Under the pieces are notes generated by a model, which saw nothing but the letters and a program-made list of their open reading frames with translations, was not told the origin of the DNA and ran no database searches. DNA of 7,721 nucleotides, from contig MFHJ01000043.1 in NCBI GenBank assembly GCA_001778545.1, positions 1 through 7,721 on the forward strand, given 5' to 3'. The position numbers were made by a program, and so were the translations under genes. Below, one piece after another: positions 1-5,681 of the stretch (its first letter is position 1; each line of letters begins with the position of its first letter). Origin of the DNA: Candidatus Giovannonibacteria bacterium RIFCSPHIGHO2_02_43_16. GTDB taxonomy: Bacteria; Patescibacteriota; Minisyncoccia; JACPKW01; UBA11713.

Positions 1-1056
1 CTCCATAACGGATTGGGCACCACCATGGTGCTGCTTCGCCGGCACAATGAACCGGACGTGCGCCGAGCGATGGAAGCGTGGTGGGATATAGAAAGGAGCG
101 AAAGTAAGCGCGACCAGCTTTCATTTAACTACGTCGCATGGAAACAAAATTTTTCTTTCAAGTATTTTGCGGGCTATTCTCGCAATAATGACTATTTTTA
201 CCGCCATAAAGGACACCATAAACCTCCGGAAAAATTCCTGCGCCGGTTCTTCCGAGCGCTTTTCCGCCCAGAGTTATACTCCCAAAGACTAAGAAAGCGT
301 TTTGCGCCCATTCGCATGTTAAGCACGTACGGGTTTAGATATTCCTGCCCGTTCTGCGGCTGGCACGCCCGAAGGTTCTATACGCTTGGCCTTTCGCATC
401 CCGTATTTGCAGAAAAAGAAATAATCGGCGCGGGAGAGCGAGCCAACTCCAAGTGCCCCAAATGCGGCTCCAAGGAGCGAGAGCGGTTAATTTATCTCTA
501 TCTTAATGAAAAGGGATGGTTTAATGCTGAAGGTCGCCGCATACTTCATGTGGCCCCGGAACCGAGCTTGAGGCGCGTGCTACATACGCACTATCAGAAC
601 TCGTATGTCGCCACTACCTATGATCCGCAAAAAAAGAAGCTTGTGTACGCTGACATACAAGCGCTTCCTTTTGAAAGCCAGTCCTTTGATCTAATTATTT
701 GCAATCATATCTTGGAACACGTTGAAAATGACAAACTTGCTATGAGGGAATTATATCGAGTTTTAAAAGCTGGGGGGCTCGCGATCCTTCAGGTTCCATT
801 TTCTTCGGCGCTTGCAAAAACGCAGGAAGACAGTTCTATTGTAACGCCAGATCAACGCACGCAAATTTTTGGGCAGGATGATCACGTTCGGCTATATGGC
901 ACTGATTATATAGACAGGCTCATGGGCGCTGGGTTTAAGGCGAAAGCGCTTTTGCCCAAACAATTTTTATCAGAAGGAGAAATCAAAAAAGCAGCTCTTA
1001 ACCCGGTGGAACCGCTTTTTCTTGCGACGCGAGAAGAAGATTCTCATAACTCATGA
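1..1056 (+). CDS. DUF616 (TOD1/MUCI70-like) C-terminus fused to a Cys4 SAM-dependent methyltransferase, 5'-truncated by the window edge
   Basis: The frame is open to base 1, so the gene starts outside the window; 351 codons are visible, and the TTG at 13 is internal. Codons 1 to about 75 look like the end of a DUF616 glycosyltransferase-like domain: LLRRHNEP, then a WW pair, then RDQLSFNYVAWK and SRNNDYF. A very basic, Arg-rich linker follows (codons ~78-108). Next come two CxxC pairs (Cys116/119 and Cys152/155, the second in CPKCGSKERERL), probably a zinc-binding knuckle. A class I methyltransferase domain then starts at RRILHVAPEPS (nt ~535), continues through FDLIICNHILEHV and ELYRVLKAGG, and ends with the family signature FGQDDHVRLYGTDY (nt 868-909). 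Likely role: methylation, and perhaps glycosyl transfer, of a surface glycan; the acceptor is unknown. The ATG at 316 could begin a separate methyltransferase, but it has no clear Shine-Dalgarno and no stop separates the two parts. The stop overlaps the next gene in an ATGA. Confidence 0.82.
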   Translation, partial: LHNGLGTTMVLLRRHNEPDVRRAMEAWWDIERSESKRDQLSFNYVAWKQNFSFKYFAGYSRNNDYFYRHKGHHKPPEKFLRRFFRALFRPELYSQRLRKRFAPIRMLSTYGFRYSCPFCGWHARRFYTLGLSHPVFAEKEIIGAGERANSKCPKCGSKERERLIYLYLNEKGWFNAEGRRILHVAPEPSLRRVLHTHYQNSYVATTYDPQKKKLVYADIQALPFESQSFDLIICNHILEHVENDKLAMRELYRVLKAGGLAILQVPFSSALAKTQEDSSIVTPDQRTQIFGQDDHVRLYGTDYIDRLMGAGFKAKALLPKQFLSEGEIKKAALNPVEPLFLATREEDSHNS

Positions 1057-1961
1057 GGCACATAGGAATTATTGGTATCGGAAAATGGGGCAGTAAATTA
1101 CTTGATACTTTTTCGCTTCAAACCCGTGTTCTGTGGTGCGCTTCGCGCGGAAATGCCGAACGGATTGCGGCGGTGAAAAAAAATCATCCGGAAATTGCAG
1201 TCACCGATAATTATCAAGAAATACTTTCCGACAAAAAAGTTGACGCAGTGGTCATTGCCACGCCTATATCCGCGCATGCGGAAATTGTCCGCGAAGCGCT
1301 TAGCGCAGGAAAGCACGTTTTCGTGGAAAAACCCCTTGCAACCGAGGAAAAAATCGCACAACACCTCGTAGACGAAGCGGATAAGCGTAAACTAAGCTTA
1401 TTTACCGATTTTACGTTTCTCTATCATCCCTGCTTTGTCACGCTTCAAAATCTGCTTCGCGATAGACGAATCAAATCCGTCCACTTTTCGTGGTACAAGT
1501 ACGGCAGTTTTACGGAGGACATTTTATGGGGTCTTCTGGTTCACGATGTGGCTATGGCGATACAACTGTGCGGCGAGCCAAAGGAAATTAAATTAGAAAA
1601 AACGCTGGGAGTGATAACGGATGCCGACATAGTTTCGGTTAGCGGTATTTTTGAAAATGACATATCCGCCACCTTTAGCATTAATCGAATCTCACCCATT
1701 CGCTCAAAACTCATCGAAATTATTCTTGACAACGGCATGGTTGCCTGGCACGGCGATACGCTTTTTATTTATGACGACGGAAGCAAAGAATACCGAGAAC
1801 ATTTCGCCTCGCCCTCGCCCAACGCAGCCCTCGAAAACGAAATCCCCATATTTCTTAAAAGCATGGATGATCCAGCCCTCGCATCCGAGAACACTAAGGT
1901 CAGTCTATTGGTAACTAAAACTTTTGATAAAATTAGCAAAAACGGTCGCCTTGCCACGTAA
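1053..1961 (+). CDS. Gfo/Idh/MocA-family NAD(P)-dependent oxidoreductase
   Basis: A 302-residue cytoplasmic oxidoreductase. The N-terminus is a Rossmann fold with GIGKWG (Gly8, Gly10, Gly13). VVIATPISAHAEIVREAL is the usual cofactor-side helix, and VEKPLAT (residues 91-97) carries the family's EKP motif, with Lys93 as the likely active-site lysine. In the C-terminal half, HD at 164-165 (LLVHDVAMAI) sits where the family places its catalytic histidine. Relatives oxidise or reduce sugars, sugar nucleotides or inositols; in glycan clusters they often act at C3 of a UDP-sugar, but the substrate cannot be read here. At 302 residues it is somewhat short for the family (commonly about 330-390), mostly through a compact C-terminal sheet domain. 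The start overlaps the upstream stop in ATGA, suggesting translational coupling. The ATG gives a correctly placed first beta strand, so the start is secure. Confidence 0.9.
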   Translation: MRHIGIIGIGKWGSKLLDTFSLQTRVLWCASRGNAERIAAVKKNHPEIAVTDNYQEILSDKKVDAVVIATPISAHAEIVREALSAGKHVFVEKPLATEEKIAQHLVDEADKRKLSLFTDFTFLYHPCFVTLQNLLRDRRIKSVHFSWYKYGSFTEDILWGLLVHDVAMAIQLCGEPKEIKLEKTLGVITDADIVSVSGIFENDISATFSINRISPIRSKLIEIILDNGMVAWHGDTLFIYDDGSKEYREHFASPSPNAALENEIPIFLKSMDDPALASENTKVSLLVTKTFDKISKNGRLAT

Positions 1962-1963
1962 AC

Positions 1964-1992
1964 TTGACAAAGGAATCCTGAAGTGCTTAAAT
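1964..1992 (+). promoter_or_regulatory. Sigma-70-like promoter for the transporter and YdcF-like pair
   Basis: In the 55-nt gap before the transporter, a perfect -35 hexamer TTGACA (1964-1969) is followed by a 17-nt spacer and TTAAAT (1987-1992), a 4/6 match to TATAAT. TG at 1984-1985, one base before the hexamer, makes an extended -10. Transcription would start near 1999, giving a leader of about 18 nt that contains the Shine-Dalgarno. Read from the sequence only; not tested. Confidence 0.6.
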
Positions 1993-1997
1993 CATTG

Positions 1998-2007
1998 AAA
2001 AGGGGGA
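1998..2007 (+). promoter_or_regulatory. Ribosome binding site of the EamA-type transporter
   Basis: The purine run AAAAGGGGGA ends 9 nt before the ATG at 2017. It supports that start over the longer frame beginning at 1983, which reads into a different frame and has no recognisable protein. Confidence 0.6.
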
Positions 2008-2016
2008 ACAGTTCTT

Positions 2017-2958
2017 ATGAATATGAACAAGAAGTGGACAACAGTAGAGATGCCGTTAAGCGAGGATCGAAAAGGGGAAATATACATTTTCCTTTCCAGC
2101 GTCGCGTGGTCATTCTTTCCCGTTATTACCGTCCTGTCCTACAGGACATTACCGGGGCTCGTATCCCTTGGGTGGAGTACTTTTTTTGCCACAGTTTTTT
2201 TCGCGGTTTTAGTGGGTATCCGGAAAAAATGGAAGGAGCTCATCAATCCGGTGCTGTGGAAATATATTTTCTTCATCGCTCTCTTTATCGGCGTTCTGTA
2301 TTACCTCTTTCTTTTTCTCGGGCTTGAAAAAACAACGCCCGGGAATGCCGCCATTATTGCGCTGTTTGAGATATGTACTTCCTACACCTTCTTTAGCTTG
2401 TACCGGCGTGAGCGAATGTCGTTTGAGCATACGCTCGGAGTTGTGTTTATGCTGCTTGGTGCACTGATTGTCCTCGTCAAAGATTTTTCCGGCTTCAACC
2501 TCGGAGATGTCTTCGTACTTCTCGCTACTTTCTTCCCGCCGATAGGTAATCTCTTCCAGCAAAAAGCTCGCCTCATCGCCTCGAGCGAATCAATCATGTT
2601 TCTCCGAAGTGCAGTGTCCATCCCCATCGTTTTTATGCTGGCCTATCTGTTTAACGAACATGCCACCAGAAGCGATGTCCGGATATCATTGGCCTATCTT
2701 CTGATAAACGGCGTGCTACTTCTCGGACTTTCAAAAATCTTATGGATCGAGTCGATTCATCGTATTTCAGTCACGAAAGCCAACGCGTTAAGCAGTATCA
2801 GCCCGCTCCTCACGCTTCTCATCGCTTGGGCGCTTCTTAGCCAAGTCCCGACCGTCTGGCAGCTTGCTTCTTTGGCCCCATTTATTTTTGGAGTGCTGCT
2901 TCTTACGGACAACGTGAGGTTAAAGGAAACAAAAGCATATGTCACAAGAAACACCTAA
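2017..2958 (+). CDS. EamA/DMT-superfamily membrane transporter
   Basis: A 313-residue integral membrane protein with about ten hydrophobic helices (roughly residues 22-42, 47-68, 83-103, 109-128, 137-155, 163-183, 192-213, 223-243, 256-276 and 281-297). This is the two-times-five layout of EamA proteins in the drug/metabolite transporter superfamily. Family-like features are EKTTPGNAAIIALFE at the fourth helix and its counterpart SVTKANALSSISPLLTLLIAW in the second repeat. Length is normal. Members export metabolites or move nucleotide-sugar-like compounds; the substrate cannot be told from sequence. Next to sugar-modifying enzymes, a role in moving a glycan precursor is possible but only inferred. 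It has its own promoter candidate and Shine-Dalgarno, so it need not depend on the two genes upstream. The short basic tail KETKAYVTRNT is probably cytoplasmic. Confidence 0.9.
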   Translation: MNMNKKWTTVEMPLSEDRKGEIYIFLSSVAWSFFPVITVLSYRTLPGLVSLGWSTFFATVFFAVLVGIRKKWKELINPVLWKYIFFIALFIGVLYYLFLFLGLEKTTPGNAAIIALFEICTSYTFFSLYRRERMSFEHTLGVVFMLLGALIVLVKDFSGFNLGDVFVLLATFFPPIGNLFQQKARLIASSESIMFLRSAVSIPIVFMLAYLFNEHATRSDVRISLAYLLINGVLLLGLSKILWIESIHRISVTKANALSSISPLLTLLIAWALLSQVPTVWQLASLAPFIFGVLLLTDNVRLKETKAYVTRNT

Positions 2959-2969
2959 CGAGGGAATAG

Positions 2970-2979
2970 AAGGAGGTGA
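2970..2979 (+). promoter_or_regulatory. Near-perfect Shine-Dalgarno that sets the YdcF-like start
   Basis: AAGGAGGTGA matches the full usual anti-Shine-Dalgarno (TCACCTCCTT) over ten bases and lies 4 nt before the ATG at 2984 (GGAGG core 7 nt away). It selects 2984 over the in-frame ATG at 2939, which overlaps the transporter and has no such site. It is much the strongest ribosome site in the window. Confidence 0.85.
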
Positions 2980-2983
2980 GACC

Positions 2984-3616
2984 ATGGAGGAACCTAAATA
3001 TGATGCTCTGTTGGTTTTGGGCGCTGTCATGGAATGGAGCGAAAAAAAGGGAAAATGGGAATTCCCTACGATTATTCAGGGCTACCCTGGGAAGCTAGTC
3101 ATGGGCAAGGCAAGGGCGCTGGCAGCGAGCGAGGTTCAAGATGAAGCGCCAGTGATTTTGGTCACGGGAGGGTCCGACAAGAATCCGCGAACAGGTGAGA
3201 TAGAATCGCGCTCAATCGAACTTTCAAAATTGATGACCGAGCGGTATAAGATTCCAAAAGAAAAAGTTATTCCTATGGGGAAAATTGGAGCAAGCCATAC
3301 GCAGGGGAACATCGAAAACTTGATCCAATACATCGAGGAATATCCGGATATCTTAAAAACCAGGGTTATCGGCATTGTAAGCCCGCGCTTCCAAGAAGAG
3401 CGGACAAAGATGCTATTTGACAAAAAACCGTATTTTGCGGAGCACGGCATCAAACTGGATTGGATTATCGTCGAAGATATCCTGGAGAAGCGCGACCCGC
3501 GTTTTAAAAAATGGGCTGATGCGGTCTACGCAACTCCCGAAGCGGAAATCAACCGCCAGATGGAGAAAAAAGGCATCGAGGATCTCCGCTCGGGGCAATA
3601 CAAACCAAAAACATAG
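2984..3616 (+). CDS. YdcF/DUF218-like (ElyC/SanA/YdcF superfamily) protein
   Basis: A 210-residue protein from the ATG at 2984. It follows the DUF218 pattern: a first strand with DALLVLGAVMEW (7-18), the helix ARALAASEV, the strand VILVTGGSD (57-65), RSIELSKLMTERYKIPKEKVI, then SHTQGNIENL (104-113) in the place of the family's S/T-x-x-N-A/E motif, and VIGIVSPRFQEERTKMLF (128-145). DUF218 proteins bind nucleotide-like or envelope-precursor molecules; biochemical roles are poorly defined, and some (ElyC, SanA) affect envelope integrity. Unlike SanA or ElyC there is no N-terminal membrane helix or signal peptide, so it should be cytoplasmic. It lies 25 nt after the transporter and probably shares its transcript. 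The C-terminal ~40 residues are highly charged. The fold is clear; the function is not. Confidence 0.85.
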   Translation: MEEPKYDALLVLGAVMEWSEKKGKWEFPTIIQGYPGKLVMGKARALAASEVQDEAPVILVTGGSDKNPRTGEIESRSIELSKLMTERYKIPKEKVIPMGKIGASHTQGNIENLIQYIEEYPDILKTRVIGIVSPRFQEERTKMLFDKKPYFAEHGIKLDWIIVEDILEKRDPRFKKWADAVYATPEAEINRQMEKKGIEDLRSGQYKPKT

Positions 3617-3634
3617 TCGGCATTGACAGTATTC

Positions 3635-3680
3635 GGGCCCAGCGGTTATATGCTGCTGGGCTCTTTATTTTTCTCTTTTT
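3635..3680 (+). terminator. Rho-independent terminator of the plus-strand group
   Basis: GGGCCCAGCGG (3635-3645) pairs with the strand 3653-3663 (11 pairs including two G-U, loop about 7 nt). A T-rich run TTTATTTTTCTCTTTTT follows at 3664-3680. It sits 19 nt after the YdcF-like stop. The reverse reading has no T-tract next to the hairpin, so it should act on plus-strand transcripts only. It overlaps the last 11 or so codons and the stop of the convergent gene. Confidence 0.85.
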
Positions 3681-4728
3681 CTTGAACGAGCTCGAGGATC
3701 TTGTCTGTGGTTTGCACACAGTTCCCTATTTTCCCAGAAAAAATGGTGACCACTTGGTCATTTACTCTCTCGACAATCGTTGGACGGGAATCAGTAGCTT
3801 CCTGGTTAGGTAATACGGTACGAAACGTGTACATTGAGCCGACATGCTCCGCCTTCCTTATATCAGGGAAAAACTCTGAAGCAGATTCAATAAACTTTGA
3901 AAAATTTGTTATGGGAGGATTTTTTACAATCCCTCTATTGAGCAGGGACTTAAATTCATCAGGGATAATGGGGTGCAGTCCGATGTTGCTCGTGTGAATT
4001 GCGTGCACTACGTGCCCCATAACAAAATTGCCACTCCGCCCAAGCGGGTCAATACACGTAAACGGGCCGTCGAGAATAACCGCGCTTTTACGAATGAAAT
4101 TTTGCGGCAATTTTACAACAATTTTTTCACACAATTCGTATTGATATGAGCGTACGGGAGAAATGTCGAGCGCTTCTAATACGGCGTTCGTTCCCGCATA
4201 TGCCGCAACTACAACGAGATCGTATCGCGACAGCATGGAACGCTCCGCAGATGTGTTAAGCATCAATTTGACTGTACTTCGCCGCAGCCGATCATAGATG
4301 GTTGAATAAAGTGCTACCGGATCAATGGCGTATTCCGATACTCTTACACACAAAGAAACGTTATCTCGCGAAACTATATCAAGAGGTTCTTCGCGATAGT
4401 GCAACCTAAATGCATCGCACATTTTTGTGAATTGCTCGGCGCTGGTCAGAGAATCTTTTGCAGAAATGCAATAATAATGCGTATTATCTTTAATAACGGC
4501 GTCTGGATATTCTCTCTCAAATGCTCCAGCACTTTCCTTACAAGATTGTATAGTCTCCAAGCTTCTAGGATAGTGATGGCCGCGATGTAACCGGTATTGA
4601 TTGATGCTAGACGCACAACTCAAAATGCGGTCATTTCGATCGATGAGCTCAACATCATATCCGGCTTTTGCGAGTCGCAAGGCAGCAGTCGCTCCAAAAA
4701 CGCCAGCACCAATTATGCCGATACGCAT
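3646..4728 (-). CDS. DAO-type FAD-dependent oxidoreductase
   Basis: A 360-residue flavoprotein. The N-terminal dinucleotide-binding motif is IGIIGAGVFG (GxGxxG at Gly7, Gly9, Gly12), with ELIDRN closing the second strand (Asp30 for the adenine ribose). NQYRLHRGHHYPRS (43-56) is a distinctive histidine-rich active-site segment. YDLVVVAAYAGTNAVLEAL matches the second nucleotide-contact strand of D-amino-acid oxidase-like proteins (PF01266), and FSGKIGNCVQTTDKIL near the C-terminus is the final FAD-contact region. No signal peptide or membrane helix is visible. Such enzymes oxidise amines or alcohols; beside glycosyltransferases a sugar or amino-sugar substrate is plausible but unproven. UDP-galactopyranose mutase is less likely because the GGN flavin motif after the second strand is absent. 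It starts inside the upstream gene (16-nt overlap) with no clear Shine-Dalgarno, which suggests translational coupling. Its 3' end forms the facing terminator. Confidence 0.87.
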   Translation of the reverse strand: MRIGIIGAGVFGATAALRLAKAGYDVELIDRNDRILSCASSINQYRLHRGHHYPRSLETIQSCKESAGAFEREYPDAVIKDNTHYYCISAKDSLTSAEQFTKMCDAFRLHYREEPLDIVSRDNVSLCVRVSEYAIDPVALYSTIYDRLRRSTVKLMLNTSAERSMLSRYDLVVVAAYAGTNAVLEALDISPVRSYQYELCEKIVVKLPQNFIRKSAVILDGPFTCIDPLGRSGNFVMGHVVHAIHTSNIGLHPIIPDEFKSLLNRGIVKNPPITNFSKFIESASEFFPDIRKAEHVGSMYTFRTVLPNQEATDSRPTIVERVNDQVVTIFSGKIGNCVQTTDKILELVQEKEKNKEPSSI

Positions 4729-5681
4729 ACGAGCGCTTTTTTTATTTCCGCCAGTAATTTATCATCTCCGTAGTTCTTTTTTTGATGTCTCCCGCTCCTG
4801 GCGTGAAAACCAAATGGCTTATCTTCGAGTACATGTTCTTCCCACCCCTCGCCCCGTGCGTCAAAAATTCCGAAGCCTTTGAAATCTAGGGAAGAATAGG
4901 AATCCCTTTGCTTGGGAATGTAACATAATCTGTCCGGAAGGAAAAGTTCATACAGCGTGTTTGCAATAAAACCGAGTTTGCCAAAGAGGCGTAAATCGCT
5001 TCGCGGTTTATATACCGGCTTTATGCACTCGGTCCTCGCAACCTTATCGTTGTAATAGCGCAGAAATATTTGATAACCTGTATCGTGCGATGTGCCAATA
5101 TTTCTTTTTCTAATATTTAGATTAAATAAATTGGTGTGGCTCTTTGCCGTTCTTCTGTCATCATTCGTTTTATTGAAGCCGGGAGTAAAATCCAAAGTAT
5201 CAAGTGGGACTTTTTCAGAATCGATAAAAGTGCAAAAATCCATGGAGGGAAAATAGCGAATTTTTCTATAGTCCCGAGGGTAATAGGGAGCGCCCAAGAT
5301 AGCTAAATTATGCTTCTGTAAGTAATGTATCCCCTCGCGAAGCCACTTGGGCCGAATAACAAAAAAGTCATTATCCAAAATAACAACGAAACGAGTTTTA
5401 ACATGCGTTAAGCATAGATTAAGGGCGGAAGCATGCTGATAGCTCGTCCAGTATTTTCCGCAGGATTGCCGGTTGATGGAAAGGGCTTCTTTATTCTCTA
5501 TAACCCTGAACTTCGCAGAATCAATTTTTTCTTTGAGTTCGGGTCGAGAATTATCACCAACCAACCAAATCCAGTTTGTTGAAGAATTTAATTTCGTCAG
5601 CAAATCATAATTTGTCTCAATCATTTTTTTTGTGAGATAGTCGTGATATACGGAAATAATCGTTAACTCAAGATTATTCAT
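4713..5681 (-). CDS. GT-A-fold (family 2-like) glycosyltransferase
   Basis: A 322-residue cytoplasmic transferase. It opens with the first GT-A strand LELTIISVYHDY (4-15). WIWLVGDNSR supplies the nucleotide-binding D, SYQHASALNLCL (80-91) is the helix that precedes the catalytic strand in family 2 enzymes, and FVVILDNDFFVIRPKWL (98-114) contains DND (103-105), the metal- and sugar-nucleotide-binding DxD-type motif. APYYPRDYRKIRYFPSMDF continues the acceptor side, and a late GFHARSGRH (~291-299) may contribute the histidine often seen near the end of the catalytic core. The region from about 170 to 260 is divergent and lysine/arginine-rich. No membrane helix is visible. Sugar donor and acceptor are unknown. 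Its ATG overlaps the upstream stop in ATGA (5678-5681), and the downstream FAD gene starts within its last codons, so all three are probably co-translated. Confidence 0.82.
   Translation of the reverse strand: MNNLELTIISVYHDYLTKKMIETNYDLLTKLNSSTNWIWLVGDNSRPELKEKIDSAKFRVIENKEALSINRQSCGKYWTSYQHASALNLCLTHVKTRFVVILDNDFFVIRPKWLREGIHYLQKHNLAILGAPYYPRDYRKIRYFPSMDFCTFIDSEKVPLDTLDFTPGFNKTNDDRRTAKSHTNLFNLNIRKRNIGTSHDTGYQIFLRYYNDKVARTECIKPVYKPRSDLRLFGKLGFIANTLYELFLPDRLCYIPKQRDSYSSLDFKGFGIFDARGEGWEEHVLEDKPFGFHARSGRHQKKNYGDDKLLAEIKKALVCVSA

Noticed and set aside
2135..2148. TGTCCT/AGGACA inverted repeat
   Set aside because: Arms of six bases with a 2-nt gap inside a coding sequence; a match this short is expected by chance, and there is no U-tract.
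1983..2327. Plus-strand open frame overlapping the start of the transporter
   Set aside because: It has no ribosome site at its start, an unconvincing low-complexity composition, and lies in another frame over the clearly membrane-protein coding sequence.
2209..2562. Minus-strand open frame of 117 codons under the transporter
   Set aside because: It is antisense to a well-supported gene, matches nothing recognisable, and its composition reflects the complementary hydrophobic codons.
3701..3997. Plus-strand frame of 98 codons after the terminator
   Set aside because: It is antisense to the conserved C-terminal half of the FAD oxidoreductase and lies beyond a terminator with no promoter seen.
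4035..4049. CCGC/GCGG mini-hairpin in the FAD oxidoreductase gene
   Set aside because: The stem is only four pairs and is explained by ordinary codons for Leu-Gly-Arg; too weak to count as a copy of the 6735 element.
3646..4728. UDP-galactopyranose mutase assignment for the FAD protein
   Set aside because: The first Rossmann motif is similar, but the GGN segment after the second strand and the rest of the mutase pattern are missing; the DAO pattern fits better.
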